A DNA stretch of 64,000 nt from Lactobacillus sp. YT155. Lineage in GTDB: Bacteria > Bacillota > Bacilli > Lactobacillales > Lactobacillaceae. The stretch is from positions 258-64,257 of the forward strand of contig NZ_JAUKWP010000006.1 of assembly GCF_030504545.1 (NCBI RefSeq). The letters are read 5' to 3'. Under the pieces are notes generated by a model, which saw nothing but the letters and a program-made list of their open reading frames with translations, had not been told where the DNA came from and did not search any database. This document shows, piece after piece, positions 36,083 through 48,402 of the stretch. The number at the start of each line of letters is the position of its first letter. Position 1 is the first letter of the stretch. A program made the translations under genes and the position numbers.

Positions 36083-36148
36083 TTGCACTCCCAATTCAAA
36101 ATGATACAATTAAATTTGTGATTAGCACAAAGAAGTTTAGAGTGCTAA
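36083..36148 (+). promoter_or_regulatory. groESL promoter with CIRCE element
   Basis: TTGCAC (36083-36088), 16-bp spacer, TACAAT (36105-36110). A CIRCE-type inverted repeat follows at 36122-36148: TTAGCACAA, 9 bp, GAGTGCTAA. The right arm is consensus; the left arm has AA in place of the usual TC. It implies HrcA repression of groESL. Confidence 0.85.
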
Positions 36149-36186
36149 AACATGAATAAAGAATTTTAACTTTTGGAGGTAGTAAC

Positions 36187-36471
36187 GTGTTAAAACCATT
36201 AGGTGATAGAGTAATTATTACAGTAGACTCTGAAGAAGAAAAAACAGTTGGAGGCATTGTTCTTGCTAGCAATGCTAAAGAAAAACCTCAAACTGGTACC
36301 GTAGTATCAGTTGGTGATGGTGCTGTTTTAGAAAACGGAACAAAAGTTCCAATGACTATTTCTGCCGGCGACAAAGTTATGTTCGACAAATACGCTGGAA
36401 CAGAAGTTAAAGATGAAGATAAAACATATTTGGTAGTACATGAAAAAGACATTATAGCTATCGTGAAATAA
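36187..36471 (+). CDS. groES: Co-chaperonin GroES
   Basis: A 94-residue Gro[22 protein letters not shown] at the N-terminus, the mobile loop with GGIVLAS, and [13 protein letters not shown]. It caps the GroEL ring. It starts with GTG behind TTTGGAGGT. Heat-shock control by the upstream CIRCE element. groEL follows 81 bp downstream. Confidence 0.97.
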   Translation: MLKPLGDRVIITVDSEEEKTVGGIVLASNAKEKPQTGTVVSVGDGAVLENGTKVPMTISAGDKVMFDKYAGTEVKDEDKTYLVVHEKDIIAIVK

Positions 36472-36472
36472 A

Positions 36473-36517
36473 GAACGAGAACATAAGCGGAAAGTTCTGT
36501 TACATGGAACTCGTTTC
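36473..36517 (+). other. Possible hairpin in the groES-groEL spacer
   Basis: AACGAG (36474-36479) pairs with CTCGTT (36510-36515), with GAAC/GTTC pairing inside. The right arm GAACTCGTTTCA equals the tail found in the dispersed hairpin elements. No T run, so not a terminator; it may be an mRNA processing or stability element. Confidence 0.35.
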
Positions 36518-36525
36518 AATAATAA

Positions 36526-38178
<1,653 letters not shown>

Positions 38179-38184
38179 ATTAGA

Positions 38185-38310
38185 GAGTGAGACTTCACGT
38201 ACAGAAGTTGAGCACTAAAGAAAATAGCAGTGAAATCCTTTAGGATTTTCTGCTATTTTTATTTAGGCACAAACTTTTGTGAAGTCGAACTCGTTTCAGA
38301 AGTTGAATTT
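38185..38310. repeat. Dispersed intergenic hairpin element, copy B (groEL terminator)
   Basis: A long imperfect palindrome. Outer arms GACTTCAC (38191-38198) and GTGAAGTC; inner CTAAA/TTTAG; a central stem AAATAGCAGTGAAATCC / GGATTTTCTGCTATTTTT acts as the groEL terminator (about 38219-38262). It ends with the tail GAACTCGTTTCAGAAGTT. Architecture as in copy A at 18217-18330. Confidence 0.6.
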
Positions 38311-38427
38311 TATTTTTGATTTATACGAAAACTTTTGGCTTTTGGAGTACGTTTCACTACCAGTGAAAATTTTGTCCAGAGTTTTTCACTCTCTGTTATA
38401 ATATTAGTATTACGGAAAGGGTCAATT

Positions 38428-39192
38428 ATGCGCTTATTATTTGTTGGAGATGTCGTTGGTAACATTGGGATAAAGACCGTTGAGACTTACTTGAAACAAC
38501 TGAAATCTGAGTTAAGTCCACAACTCACAATTGTGAATGGGGAAAATGCCAACGGCGGTAAAGGAATTAAAGAAGAAGACTTCAAAAGAATTCTCAATAG
38601 TGGAGCTGATTTAGTGACTTCCGGAAATCATATTTGGGATAAGCGTGAAGTTCTTGATTTTATTGATGACACAACCAACATGTTGCGCCCACTTAATTAT
38701 CCCGGTGATGTACCTGGACATGGATTCAAAACGATCAACGTTAATGGACAAAAGGTTACAGTTTTGAATTTACAAGGAACGGCCATGATGCAACCAATTG
38801 ACAATCCTTTCTATGCATTTGATGACCTCTACAAGGAACATTCTGATGAATGGATTTTTGTTGATTTTCACGCTGAAACTACCAGTGAAAAAATTGCCTT
38901 CGGACAATATGTAGATGGCAGAGCTAAGGCAGTTGTTGGTACTCATACCCATGTTCAAACTAACGATGCCCAGACTTTTCCTAAAGGAACTGCTTTTATC
39001 ACTGATGTTGGGATGACTGGTTCATTAGACGGAATTCTTGGTGTGCAGAGCCAACGAGTGATTCAGCGCTTCTTGACTCAACGTCCTTCCAAATTTGATG
39101 TTGAAGAAGCTGGTCGTGTGCAAATCAACTATGTAGTCGTTGATATCAATGATAATAAAAGTACTATTAAAGCAGATTATATAAGATCTTAA
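38428..39192 (+). CDS. YmdB-family metallophosphoesterase
   Basis: A 254-residue calcineurin-like phosphoesterase of the TIGR00282/YmdB group. [14 protein letters not shown] holds the metal-binding Asp, followed by [20 protein letters not shown] and [13 protein letters not shown]. The B. subtilis homologue hydrolyses cyclic nucleotides and affects biofilm decisions. The ATG at 38428 follows GGAAAGGG; the frame is open 31 codons further upstream without family likeness. It lies directly before mutS. Confidence 0.92.
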   Translation: MRLLFVGDVVGNIGIKTVETYLKQLKSELSPQLTIVNGENANGGKGIKEEDFKRILNSGADLVTSGNHIWDKREVLDFIDDTTNMLRPLNYPGDVPGHGFKTINVNGQKVTVLNLQGTAMMQPIDNPFYAFDDLYKEHSDEWIFVDFHAETTSEKIAFGQYVDGRAKAVVGTHTHVQTNDAQTFPKGTAFITDVGMTGSLDGILGVQSQRVIQRFLTQRPSKFDVEEAGRVQINYVVVDINDNKSTIKADYIRS

Positions 39193-39202
39193 AGGTGAAA
39201 AA

Positions 39203-41764
39203 ATGCCTCAGAAAACTAAAGAAACACCAATGATGCAACAGTATTACGAAATCAAAAGTAAGTATCAAGACGCCTTCTTGTTCTATCGAGTAGGTGATTT
39301 TTATGAGCTCTTTGAAGAAGATGCTGTTAAGGGTTCACAAATTCTAGAATTGACATTAACCGCTCGTAATAAGAGTGCTGATGAGCCAGTCCCAATGTGT
39401 GGTGTGCCCTATCATGCTGCCGATACTTACATTCCTATCTTGGTTGATCATGGTTATAAAGTTGCTATTTGTGAACAAGTGGAAGATCCAACCGAAGCTG
39501 AAGGAACCACAGTTAAACGTGAAGTGATTAGAGTTGTAACACCAGGAACAATGATGGATGTCAAAGCTGAAGACAGTGGCGACAATAACTACATCACAGC
39601 CATTACTAAGAATGATAATAATTTTGCAATTGCTTATGCCGACTTGGCTACTGGTGAAGTTAAGGCAACTCACTTAACGAGTACCACTGAAGTTTTGAAC
39701 GAATTACTTACTTTGAATACCAAAGAATCAGTGATGAGTTTCAATGACTTACAACTTGAAGAAGCAATGAAAAAAGTCGGTATTCTAATCACACCGATTG
39801 AAGAATTTGCTGATGCCTCAGAAGTTAATTATGTTATTCAAGAATTGACTGATGATACTGAAATTCAAGCTGCTAAATATCTGGTCAGCTATCTTTTAGA
39901 TACTCAAAAACGTTCTCTTAATCATTTGAAAATTGCTCAAAGTTATGAAGCTAATTCCTATCTCCAAATGGATTACTCTGCCCAAGATAATCTTGAGTTA
40001 TTCAAATCACTTCGCACAGGTAAGAAATACGGTTCATTATTATGGTTACTTGATGAAACCAAGACAGCCATGGGAACTCGATTATTGAAGCAATGGATTG
40101 CTCGTCCAATTATTGATAAGTCTGAATTATTACACCGTCAAGACCGTGTTCAAATTTTGATGGATAATTTCTTCCAAAGAGCTAGTTTGCAAGATTATTT
40201 AACTAAGGTATATGACTTAGAACGCCTTGCCGGCCGAATCGCCTATGGAAATGTTAATGGTCGCGACTTACTACAATTGAAGTCATCGCTAGGACAAATT
40301 CCTTTGATTCAAGAAATTTTACGAGATTTAGATACTCCAGAGTTTAATGATTTTGCCGCATCACTTGAGAATTGTGGTGACATCTACAAGTTAATTGACG
40401 ACGCTATTATTGAGGATGCTCCACTTTCAATCAAAGATGGTGGTGTTATTAAAGATGGTTTCAATGAGCAACTTGATCAATATCGTGATGCTTCATCTAA
40501 CGGTAAACAGTGGATTGCCGACTTACAGGCTAAAGAACAAGAAATCACTGGAATCCATAGCTTGAAGATTGGTTACAATAAGGTCTTTGGTTACTATATC
40601 GAAGTTACAAAGGCTAATGTTGGCAATCTTCCTGAAGGACGTTATGAAAGAAAGCAAACCTTAACCAATGCTGAACGTTACGTGACTCCTGAATTGAAAG
40701 AAAAAGAACGAATTATTCTAGAAGCAGAAGAAAAATCTAGTTCACTTGAATATCAATTATTTGCTGATTTAAGAGAAACTATTAAAAAAGACATTACTAA
40801 GTTACAAAGTTTAGCTGCTAAGATTTCAGAATTAGATATCTTGCAGAGTTTTGCAACCATTGGTGAGAACTATCATTTAATTAAACCAGAGTTCTCTGAC
40901 AAACGAGTGATTGATATCGTTAATGGTCGTCATCCAGTAGTTGAAAAAGTTTTAGGTCCTAACCAATATATTCCTAATGATGTGAAAATGAATGAAGATG
41001 ACCACGTAATGATTATTACCGGACCTAATATGTCTGGTAAGAGTACTTACATGCGGCAGATGGCGTTGATTGCAATCATGGCTCAGGTAGGAAGTTTCAT
41101 TCCAGCCGATTCAGCAACCTTACCAATCTTTGATCATATTTTCACTCGTATTGGTGCTGCTGATGACCTTATTTCTGGGGACAGTACTTTCATGGTTGAA
41201 ATGAAAGAAGCTAATGATGCCTTGAAGAATGCCACTCCTAATTCACTATTGGTGTTCGACGAAATTGGTCGTGGAACAGCTACTTACGATGGGATGGCCC
41301 TGGCTCAAGCGATTATTGAATATATCGAAAATAATGTTCAAGCAAAGACCTTGTTCTCAACTCACTATCATGAATTGACAGACTTAGATAAAGAATTCAG
41401 TGGTGTTAAGAATGTGCATGTTAATGCAACCGAAGAAGATGGCACTTTGGTCTTCTTGCACAAGGTTCTCCCAGGACCTGCTGATCAATCATATGGTATT
41501 CATGTTGCCAAATTAGCAGGTTTACCAGCACAAGTTTTGATTCGGGCTGAAGAAGTCTTACATCAACTAGAAGCTAATAGTGGTAACTATGAAGAAAAAA
41601 CGGTGCCTGAGAAAAAATCAGAAGTACACGAAACTGATGAACAACTATCCTTGTTCACTGAAAACACTACCGTTACAGAAGAAGTTAAATCTACTAACTT
41701 AATGGATTTAACGCCAATGGAAGCTATGAACTTAATTTATAAATGGCAAGAAGAACTAAAATAA
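39203..41764 (+). CDS. mutS: DNA mismatch repair protein MutS
   Basis: An 853-residue MutS. The mismatch-binding domain has the Phe-X-Glu motif in [15 protein letters not shown] (about 28-42). Walker A is [13 protein letters not shown] (about 610) and the Walker B region is [21 protein letters not shown]-terminal tail has the beta-clamp/MutL-proximal EQLSLF motif. GGTGA precedes the ATG. First gene of mutS-mutL-ruvA-ruvB-queA. Confidence 0.98.
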   Translation: MPQKTKETPMMQQYYEIKSKYQDAFLFYRVGDFYELFEEDAVKGSQILELTLTARNKSADEPVPMCGVPYHAADTYIPILVDHGYKVAICEQVEDPTEAEGTTVKREVIRVVTPGTMMDVKAEDSGDNNYITAITKNDNNFAIAYADLATGEVKATHLTSTTEVLNELLTLNTKESVMSFNDLQLEEAMKKVGILITPIEEFADASEVNYVIQELTDDTEIQAAKYLVSYLLDTQKRSLNHLKIAQSYEANSYLQMDYSAQDNLELFKSLRTGKKYGSLLWLLDETKTAMGTRLLKQWIARPIIDKSELLHRQDRVQILMDNFFQRASLQDYLTKVYDLERLAGRIAYGNVNGRDLLQLKSSLGQIPLIQEILRDLDTPEFNDFAASLENCGDIYKLIDDAIIEDAPLSIKDGGVIKDGFNEQLDQYRDASSNGKQWIADLQAKEQEITGIHSLKIGYNKVFGYYIEVTKANVGNLPEGRYERKQTLTNAERYVTPELKEKERIILEAEEKSSSLEYQLFADLRETIKKDITKLQSLAAKISELDILQSFATIGENYHLIKPEFSDKRVIDIVNGRHPVVEKVLGPNQYIPNDVKMNEDDHVMIITGPNMSGKSTYMRQMALIAIMAQVGSFIPADSATLPIFDHIFTRIGAADDLISGDSTFMVEMKEANDALKNATPNSLLVFDEIGRGTATYDGMALAQAIIEYIENNVQAKTLFSTHYHELTDLDKEFSGVKNVHVNATEEDGTLVFLHKVLPGPADQSYGIHVAKLAGLPAQVLIRAEEVLHQLEANSGNYEEKTVPEKKSEVHETDEQLSLFTENTTVTEEVKSTNLMDLTPMEAMNLIYKWQEELK

Positions 41765-41785
41765 TTTCGAAGAAAGGAGCTCATC

Positions 41786-43642
41786 TTGAGTAAGATATAC
41801 GAATTATCAGAAGAATTAGCTAACAAAATTGCTGCTGGTGAAGTAATTGAACGTCCTGCATCTGTAGTTAAAGAGCTGGTTGAAAACTCGATTGATGCCC
41901 ATGCAACTCAAGTAGAAATTGATATTGAAGATGCTGGGTTGAAGAGTATCGAAATTATCGATAATGGTGATGGCATTGCTGAAGATGATCTTGAGCTCGC
42001 TTTTCATCGAAATGCCACCAGCAAAATCAAAGGAACTAACGATTTATTTAACATCAAGACTTTAGGTTTTCGTGGTGAAGCGTTAGCTAGTATCGTTGCA
42101 GTTGCTAAAGTTGAAATGCTTACCAGCACTGACGGAAGTAGTGCCACAAAAGTTGAATATGAGGGCAACAATTTACTATCTAGACAAACCGCTGCTCGTC
42201 CAAAAGGAACAACTATTCAAGTTCACGATTTGTTCTTTAATACGCCAGCGCGCTTGAAGTATTTAAAGAGTCAAAATACTGAGCTGAACAAAATTATCGA
42301 CATCTTGAACCGTATCGCTTTAGGGCATCCGGAAGTTGCTATTACGCTTAAGAACAATGGTAAGAATTTGATTCGTACTCCGGGTAATCAGAATCTTGAC
42401 CAGACAATTGCGGGGGTTTATGGTCGTGAAATTGCCACTAAATTAGTGAAGTTTAAGGGTGAGAATCTTGATTATCAAATCAGTGGTTACACATCTTTGC
42501 CAGAACTAACTCGTGCCAATCGAAATTATATTTCGGTAATTTTAAATGGTCGTTTCATTAGAAATTATGCCTTAACTAGTGCAATTATTCGTGGCTATGG
42601 GTCGAAGCTAATGATAGGTCGTTTTCCAATTACCATTTTGAATATTCAAATGGATCCAGTGTTAGTAGATGTGAATGTTCATCCAACTAAGCAAGAAGTT
42701 CGTTTAAGTAAAGAAAATGAACTAGCAAATCTAGTTAGTGAAGCAGTTGATGAAGCAATTAGTCAATTGAATTTAATTCCTGATGCCATGGAAAACCTTC
42801 AAGCAACCAAAAGAGTTGCTAAACCTGAATCAATGCCACTGGAATTTGACTATAATAAAGAGCAACCAGTTGAAACCAATCAAGTAAATGAAACTTCAAC
42901 TCCAGTGGTTGAAGCACCTAAACCAGTCTTAGATGAAGTTGTTAATACAACGCCAATCTTCGATGATCCCTCAAGATTGCAACAATGGGACCAACGTTTA
43001 AAAGAAGAACTTAATGAAGAAAAAGAAACTTATCAAAAATTCCCGCAACTTCTTTATATAGGGCAAGCTCATGGGACATATTTAATTGCTGAAAGTGAAG
43101 ACGGAATATACTTCGTCGATCAGCATGCGGCTCAAGAGCGAGTTAACTATGAGAAGTATCGTAAAGAGATTGGCGAGGTGGCAGCAGACCAACAGAAACT
43201 ATTAGTACCAATTGTTCTAGAATATCCAAATTCTGACAGTGTCTTAATAAGTGATAAACTAGACTTGTTTAAGGAACTAGGATTGAATCTTGAGAGCTTT
43301 GGACAAAATAGTTTTATGATTCAGAGTCATCCAACTTGGTTCAAGAAAGGCCAAGAAGAAGGTACCGCTAAGGAATTAATTGATTATGTTTTGAATGATA
43401 AGAATATCTCAATTGCCAAATTCCGTGAAGATGCTGCTATTATGATGAGTTGTAAGCGAGCTATTAAGGCAAATCATCATTTAGATGACCAACAAGCTAA
43501 AGTTCTCTTAGAGAATTTAGCCAAAGCCAAAAACCCATTCAATTGTCCTCATGGACGTCCGGTTTTGGTACAATTTACAAATAAAGATTTAGAAAAAATG
43601 TTTAAGAGAATTCAAGATTCTCATGAAAGTCGGAGCATATAA
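41786..43642 (+). CDS. mutL: DNA mismatch repair protein MutL
   Basis: A 618-residue MutL. The GHKL ATPase domain shows IAAGEVIERPASVVKELVEN, DNGDGI and TLGFRGEALASI; a variable linker spans about 335-430. The C-terminal endonuclease domain has DQHAAQERVNYEKY (metal site) and CPHGRPVLV. These mark the nicking type found in bacteria without MutH-directed repair. It starts with TTG after AAAGGAG, 21 bp after mutS. Confidence 0.97.
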   Translation: MSKIYELSEELANKIAAGEVIERPASVVKELVENSIDAHATQVEIDIEDAGLKSIEIIDNGDGIAEDDLELAFHRNATSKIKGTNDLFNIKTLGFRGEALASIVAVAKVEMLTSTDGSSATKVEYEGNNLLSRQTAARPKGTTIQVHDLFFNTPARLKYLKSQNTELNKIIDILNRIALGHPEVAITLKNNGKNLIRTPGNQNLDQTIAGVYGREIATKLVKFKGENLDYQISGYTSLPELTRANRNYISVILNGRFIRNYALTSAIIRGYGSKLMIGRFPITILNIQMDPVLVDVNVHPTKQEVRLSKENELANLVSEAVDEAISQLNLIPDAMENLQATKRVAKPESMPLEFDYNKEQPVETNQVNETSTPVVEAPKPVLDEVVNTTPIFDDPSRLQQWDQRLKEELNEEKETYQKFPQLLYIGQAHGTYLIAESEDGIYFVDQHAAQERVNYEKYRKEIGEVAADQQKLLVPIVLEYPNSDSVLISDKLDLFKELGLNLESFGQNSFMIQSHPTWFKKGQEEGTAKELIDYVLNDKNISIAKFREDAAIMMSCKRAIKANHHLDDQQAKVLLENLAKAKNPFNCPHGRPVLVQFTNKDLEKMFKRIQDSHESRSI

Positions 43643-44224
43643 ATGTTTGAATATTTAAATGGGGAAGTTACCGCTGTCTATCCTGGCTATGTCGTGCTTG
43701 ATGTTAATGGTGTAGGATATAAGTTAACTGTAGCTAATCCTTATCGCTATGAGTTAAAACAATCGGCAATAATCTACGTGGAACAAATCGTTCGTGAGAA
43801 TGAACAATCGTTATACGGATTCTTTGACTTGGAAGAGAAACAACTTTTCCAAAAGTTAACCAGTGTTTCAGGAATCGGACCTAAGTCAGCAGTTGCTATT
43901 CTTGCTGGAAACGACACTTCGGGAGTCTTTTCGGCAATCGAATCTGGAGATGTTAATTACTTAATTAAATTCCCAGGTGTTGGTAAGAAGACGGCACAAC
44001 AAATTGTCTTGGACTTACAAGGAAAACTTGAAGTTAGTGCCAGTCAAAATAGTAATGAGATTGATTTATCAGCTTCATCACAACTTAATGATGGCTTAGA
44101 AGCCTTGATTTCACTTGGTTATTCAACTAAAGATGTTAAAAAGATTACTGATAAGTTGAAAGAATCTAATGCAACCACTGCTGATGAGTATGTGCGTGAA
44201 GGCTTGAAACTATTAATGAATTAA
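43643..44224 (+). CDS. ruvA: Holliday junction DNA helicase subunit RuvA
   Basis: A 193-residue RuvA. The OB-fold N-terminus [20 protein letters not shown] is followed by two helix-hairpin-helix motifs ([29 protein letters not shown]) and the C-terminal RuvB-contacting domain. It binds four-way junctions. The ATG abuts the mutL stop codon. Confidence 0.97.
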   Translation: MFEYLNGEVTAVYPGYVVLDVNGVGYKLTVANPYRYELKQSAIIYVEQIVRENEQSLYGFFDLEEKQLFQKLTSVSGIGPKSAVAILAGNDTSGVFSAIESGDVNYLIKFPGVGKKTAQQIVLDLQGKLEVSASQNSNEIDLSASSQLNDGLEALISLGYSTKDVKKITDKLKESNATTADEYVREGLKLLMN

Positions 44225-44240
44225 GAAAGGAGGTCCTGAT

Positions 44241-45257
44241 ATGAGTGAAAATATGGATGAACATTTAACTGATTTGAATCCTAATGATGAAGAAGAAGTT
44301 CAAGAAGAAATCACTCTTCGTCCCAAGAAACTTGATCAATATATTGGTCAAGAAAAAATCAAACATGAAATGAATGTCTATATTCAAGCGACCAAAAATC
44401 GTGGTGAGGCATTAGATCATGTGCTTTTATATGGACCTCCTGGATTAGGTAAAACAACGTTAGCGATGATTATTGCTAACGAGTTGGAAGTTCAAATTCA
44501 CACTACTACTGGTCCTTCAATTGATAAAGCTGGTGACTTATTGGCGATGTTATCAGAGCTACAGCCAGGGGATGTCTTATTTATTGATGAAATTCACCGT
44601 CTACCTAAAAATGTCGAAGAAGTTTTGTATTCGGCAATGGAAGATTTCTATATCGATATTGTGGTTGGCCAAGGTTCTGAAGCCCATCCAATTCACTATA
44701 CCTTGCCACCATTTACTCTGATTGGCGCAACTACTAGAGCCGGACAATTATCGGCTCCCTTGCGAGATCGTTTTGGAATTGTCCAACGAATGAATTATTA
44801 TACCAACGAAGAATTGATGCAGATTGTTCAACGTTCAGCAGATGTTTTAGGTATGGAAATCGTTCAAGAAGGGGCTTATGAAATTGCTCGCCGTTCACGT
44901 GGTACACCTAGAATTGCCAACCGCTTATTGAAGCGCGTTCGTGATTTTGCCGAAGTATCTGGGCAAAATGTTATTGACGAGCAAATTGCTAAGAGTTCAC
45001 TTGACCAATTACAAGTTGATAGTAATGGTTTAGATCAAGTCGACCGGAAGATTTTGAAGATGATGATTGAACTTTATCATGGTGGACCACTAGGTCTTAA
45101 AACAATTGCTGCCAACATTGGTGAGGAACAAGAGACTATTGAGGCGGTTTATGAGCCATATTTAATGCAATTAGGATTTTTAAAAAGAACACCTCGAGGT
45201 AGGATGGTAACCCAAAAAGGCTATGACCATTTGGGAATTCCCTATCCCCAAGATTAG
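44241..45257 (+). CDS. ruvB: Holliday junction branch migration ATPase RuvB
   Basis: A 338-residue AAA+ motor. Walker [12 protein letters not shown] (about 65), Walker [11 protein letters not shown], sensor [18 protein letters not shown] and a C-terminal winged helix (RTPRGRMVT). It drives branch migration on RuvA-bound junctions. AGGAGG lies 9 nt before the ATG. Confidence 0.98.
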   Translation: MSENMDEHLTDLNPNDEEEVQEEITLRPKKLDQYIGQEKIKHEMNVYIQATKNRGEALDHVLLYGPPGLGKTTLAMIIANELEVQIHTTTGPSIDKAGDLLAMLSELQPGDVLFIDEIHRLPKNVEEVLYSAMEDFYIDIVVGQGSEAHPIHYTLPPFTLIGATTRAGQLSAPLRDRFGIVQRMNYYTNEELMQIVQRSADVLGMEIVQEGAYEIARRSRGTPRIANRLLKRVRDFAEVSGQNVIDEQIAKSSLDQLQVDSNGLDQVDRKILKMMIELYHGGPLGLKTIAANIGEEQETIEAVYEPYLMQLGFLKRTPRGRMVTQKGYDHLGIPYPQD

Positions 45258-45265
45258 GAGAATAG

Positions 45266-46297
45266 ATGTTAAGTACTGAAGATTTTGACTATAATTTACC
45301 TGAAGAATTAATTGCACAAACACCAATCAAGAATCGTGATCAATCACGTTTGTTGGTCTTAGATCACAAAACTGGTGAATATGAAGACCACCATTTTTAT
45401 GAAATTATTGATTACTTAAATCCCGGTGATGCAGTGGTAATGAATGATAGTAAGGTTTTGCCAGCAAGATTATATGGAACTAAGACCGATACCGATGCCC
45501 ACATGGAAGTGTTGCTCTTAAATAACATTGAAGGTGATAAGTGGGAAGTTTTGATGAAACCTGCTCGTAAGGCTCCTGTTGGCACCGAAGTAACTTTTGG
45601 TGACGGACAATTGACTGCCACAGTACTTGAAGAACTTGATCATGGTGGTAAAATTATCGAATTTCATTATGATGGAATTTTTATGGAAATTTTGGAACAA
45701 CTTGGTGAAATGCCATTACCTCCATATATTAAAGAACGTCTTGATGATCCAGATCGTTATCAAACCGTTTATGCTAAAGAAATTGGTTCGGCAGCAGCAC
45801 CAACTGCTGGATTCCATTGGACCAAAGACTTACTCCAAAAAGTTGAAGATAAGGGAATCAAATTAGTTTATTTAACCCTTCATGTTGGTTTAGGAACATT
45901 TCGTCCAGTGTCAGAATCAGATGTTGAAAAGCATAAGATGCATTCTGAATTCTACCGATTAGATGAAGAATCAGCTCAAACACTCAGGGATGTTAAAGCA
46001 AATGGTGGTAAGATTGTTGCTACTGGAACAACATCAATTAGAACTTTGGAAACCATTGGCACGAAGTTCAATGGCGAGATTAAGGCTGATAATGGCTGGA
46101 CAGATATTTTTATTAAACCTGGTTACGAATGGAAAGTAGTTGATCACTTTATAACTAATTTCCATTTGCCAAAGTCAACTTTGGTGATGTTAGTAGCATC
46201 ATTTACTGGAAGAGAAAATATTTTGAATGCGTATCAACATGCAATTGATGAGGAGTATCGTTTCTTTAGTTTTGGCGATGCAATGTTTGTGAAGTAA
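45266..46297 (+). CDS. queA: S-adenosylmethionine:tRNA ribosyltransferase-isomerase QueA
   Basis: A 343-residue QueA. Hallmarks: [13 protein letters not shown] at the N-terminus, [25 protein letters not shown] and [11 protein letters not shown]. It adds the ribosyl part of SAM to preQ1 in tRNA to make epoxyqueuosine. AGGAGA precedes the ATG. In many lactobacilli tgt and yajC follow directly; here they are 16 kb away. Confidence 0.97.
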   Translation: MLSTEDFDYNLPEELIAQTPIKNRDQSRLLVLDHKTGEYEDHHFYEIIDYLNPGDAVVMNDSKVLPARLYGTKTDTDAHMEVLLLNNIEGDKWEVLMKPARKAPVGTEVTFGDGQLTATVLEELDHGGKIIEFHYDGIFMEILEQLGEMPLPPYIKERLDDPDRYQTVYAKEIGSAAAPTAGFHWTKDLLQKVEDKGIKLVYLTLHVGLGTFRPVSESDVEKHKMHSEFYRLDEESAQTLRDVKANGGKIVATGTTSIRTLETIGTKFNGEIKADNGWTDIFIKPGYEWKVVDHFITNFHLPKSTLVMLVASFTGRENILNAYQHAIDEEYRFFSFGDAMFVK

Positions 46298-46299
46298 GA

Positions 46300-46385
46300 A
46301 TATGAATACTAAAAAAAAGACTAGAATCCATTCGATTCTAGTCTTTTTTTATTTGGGTAGAAGCGAGTATGTTTCGAAAATTCCA
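46300..46385. repeat. Dispersed intergenic hairpin element, copy D (queA terminator)
   Basis: ATACTAAAAA, a perfect stem AAGACTAGAATC / GATTCTAGTCTT (46317-46344) with T run, then ATTTGGGTAGAAGCGAGTATGTTTC-like tail (two segments, degenerate version of GAACTCGTTTCA). The hairpin terminates queA. Confidence 0.5.
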
Positions 46386-46402
46386 AAAATTTTCTAAAAT
46401 AT

Positions 46403-46495
46403 CAAAAAATGATTGTAACATTAGAAACATATTAACAACTATCATTATTTACGTGGTAAATAATTTACCACTCATTTAGGGAAATCTAGGGGGAT
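46403..46495 (+). promoter_or_regulatory. Surface-gene promoter/leader module 1
   Basis: Contains TCAAAAAATGATTGTAACA (46403-46421), a -10-like TATCAT (46440-46445), a perfect 19-bp palindrome with arms GTGGTAAAT / ATTTACCAC (46453-46471), and GGGAAATCTAGGGGGAT just before the start codon. The same series recurs at 48429-48522. It drives the LPXTG protein gene at 46502. The likely trans-factor is the Mga-like regulator encoded at 48974. Confidence 0.6.
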
Positions 46496-46501
46496 TTTAA
46501 A

Positions 46502-47962
46502 ATGAAGATAAGAACTAATAAATTGTTCACTCTTTTAATATTGAGTTTTGTAACAATTATTATGGCCTTTGGAAGTATTACAAATGTTAATGCTGCCAGT
46601 TCAACCATATTTAATGGTGAATGGCCACTAGGGAAAACTGAAGATGTCAAGGATGGTCTTCAAGTAGGTACATATATGAGCTTAAACGGAGAAAACTCAT
46701 TCTTCTCCACAAGGGACACATTTATGAAGGCACATTCAGATTTGGATGTCACTTCTAATCCAAGCTCTGTTGACCAAATTGCGCATATGAAAAATACTAC
46801 TGGAGACGATAAGGATGTAACAGTTGATTATTCGTTGCCTGCTCAATCAAGCAAAGCAACATCTACTGATAAACAATTGGCTGTATATAATGGATCAGAA
46901 TTGAAGGCTCCAGAAGGAATGACGATTAAATACTCATTCAATAAAAGCGCTTATGGTGATTGGGATGCAACTAAGGCAAATCAATTAACCTCAATTCAAG
47001 TAAAAGGTACTTTGAAAGCTGGTTCAGAATTTAAAATAACCATGCCACTTAAATTACAACTTGAAAACTTTGATATTGAACAAGCTTATTTTCCTGCTTC
47101 TGTTTTAGAAATAACTTATGATATTGAAGCTGGAGCATCTGGAATGGGTTACCTTCAAGTTCATTTAACTAAACCAATTAAGAGTGATTATAAAACTTCT
47201 AGTCAACATTACTTAGGTGTGTTAAAGAAAAATGCTGATGGTGCTTATATAAAGGCACCGGAAAAAATTCAGAAATTATTACCAGTTCAAAATTCTGCCA
47301 ATGAGATTTATTACGATAACTTTGATGTTTATGATTATTTTAATGGTAAGATGCCTAATGAATCTAATCTTTATTATGGTGGGCGTTTCTACATTAATCT
47401 GAAAAATATCCAAGATAGTATCAGAAACGATGGTTACTCGACGTTAGTTGATTTAAATGATACTTCAAAACTACAAGAATTTTATTTTTCTGGTTACGTA
47501 ACAGTAAATTCAACACCAAAAATTGAAAATGATGCTCTAAAGCCTGGCCAACTCCATGTAAGTTTGCGTGAAGTTGTTAATACTAAAGACTATACTTTGC
47601 CATTGAATAGCAAATGGGATAATACCAAAGATGTAACTGTTTATGATCATTTGGAAAAAACTGTTGCTGTAAACAGTAAAGATGTCAAAATTACTGGTAA
47701 GGTAGATACTTCAAAAGCTGGTCAATACAAAGTTAAATACACTTATTTACCAGATAATGTAAGTAATACCCAAGTTGTGACAGTCCTACCTGGACCACAT
47801 ACAGACAAACCAAGTAATAACAAACCAAGCAAAAAAGTAACAGTTGTTACTAAGAAATTACCAAAAACAGGTGAAAAAGACACTTCATTAATGGCAATTT
47901 CAGGATTAGTATTACTTAGCGGTTTGACAGCTGCTTATGTTTTGAACCGTAAAAGAGCATAA
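46502..47962 (+). CDS. LPXTG-anchored surface protein with C-terminal Ig-like domain
   Basis: A 486-residue wall protein. Signal peptide MKIRTNKLFTLLILSFVTII...VNA (cleavage about residue 31). The middle (about 35-370) is a non-repetitive extracellular region I do not recognise. An Ig-like domain follows (KDVTVYDHLEKTVAVNSKDV to VVTVLPG, about 380-435), then a Lys/Pro-rich linker and a sortase signal LPKTG with hydrophobic helix and RKRA tail. AGGGGGAT lies before the ATG. Substrate or binding partner unknown; adhesion is likely. Monocistronic. Confidence 0.85.
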   Translation: MKIRTNKLFTLLILSFVTIIMAFGSITNVNAASSTIFNGEWPLGKTEDVKDGLQVGTYMSLNGENSFFSTRDTFMKAHSDLDVTSNPSSVDQIAHMKNTTGDDKDVTVDYSLPAQSSKATSTDKQLAVYNGSELKAPEGMTIKYSFNKSAYGDWDATKANQLTSIQVKGTLKAGSEFKITMPLKLQLENFDIEQAYFPASVLEITYDIEAGASGMGYLQVHLTKPIKSDYKTSSQHYLGVLKKNADGAYIKAPEKIQKLLPVQNSANEIYYDNFDVYDYFNGKMPNESNLYYGGRFYINLKNIQDSIRNDGYSTLVDLNDTSKLQEFYFSGYVTVNSTPKIENDALKPGQLHVSLREVVNTKDYTLPLNSKWDNTKDVTVYDHLEKTVAVNSKDVKITGKVDTSKAGQYKVKYTYLPDNVSNTQVVTVLPGPHTDKPSNNKPSKKVTVVTKKLPKTGEKDTSLMAISGLVLLSGLTAAYVLNRKRA

Positions 47963-47979
47963 TAACTTTTGTTTAGAAT

Positions 47980-48075
47980 ATAAATACTAAAAAAGACCGA
48001 TGGGAAGTTCATTCCTATTGGTCTTTTTCTTTAGAAACTTATTTTGTAAGGTGGAACTCAATTCAAAATAAGTTG
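47980..48075. repeat. Dispersed intergenic hairpin element, copy C (terminator plus second hairpin)
   Basis: AATACTAAAAAAGACCGATGG pairs with the CCTATTGGTCTTTTT side (47988-48029) and terminates the LPXTG gene. TTTAG follows, then a second perfect 11-bp hairpin AACTTATTTTG / CAAAATAAGTT (about 48037-48074). Its loop contains GGAACTCAATTC, matching the tail of the other copies. Confidence 0.6.
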
Positions 48076-48174
48076 CGTAACTTATTTATGGTAATAGTTT
48101 TGCGTTCCGTCGTCCCTCGTCTTAAAAACGAAATGGAGATGATTGAGTGCAAAAAAACGTTGAAAGGAATAGTA

Positions 48175-48282
48175 ATGAGTATCTTTTTAGTGCTCATTTT
48201 GATCGATTATTCGATTAAGCATCTAGCAAATGATTTACTGGACTTAATTGATCGCATCAAAAAAGACTACTTGAACAAGTAG
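48175..48282 (+). CDS. Very small hydrophobic peptide, possible type I toxin-like
   Basis: A 35-residue peptide: MSIFLVLILIDYSIKHLAN, then an amphipathic LLDLIDRIKKDYLNK tail. AAAGGAAT lies 8 nt before the ATG. The reading frame extends upstream to a TTG at 48073, but that part has no ribosome site. The size, one hydrophobic helix and charged tail recall type I toxins or holin-like peptides, but the hydrophobic core is short and acidic residues interrupt it. A hairpin overlaps its 3' end and a terminator follows. It may not be translated. Confidence 0.4.
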   Translation: MSIFLVLILIDYSIKHLANDLLDLIDRIKKDYLNK

Positions 48283-48345
48283 TCTTACCAACCAGCGCAA
48301 TTCTGTTACCAAAGATACGGTGTGCTATCACCGTGTCTTTTTTAT
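48262..48345 (+). terminator. Tandem hairpins after the small peptide gene
   Basis: AAGACTACTTG / CAAGTAGTCTT (about 48260-48285) overlaps the stop codon. A second, stronger hairpin AAAGATACGGTG / CACCGTGTCTTT (48311-48340) with T run is a good terminator. Confidence 0.75.
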
Positions 48346-48402
48346 TGCTAATTTAATTGTAGCACAAAGTGCAAAAATGGCGTTTTTAAATTTCAATTTT
48401 TC

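Noticed and set aside
48073-48174. N-terminal extension of the 35-residue peptide from a TTG at 48073
   Set aside because: No ribosome site, overlaps the second hairpin of the repeat element, and the extra residues are not hydrophobic or family-like.
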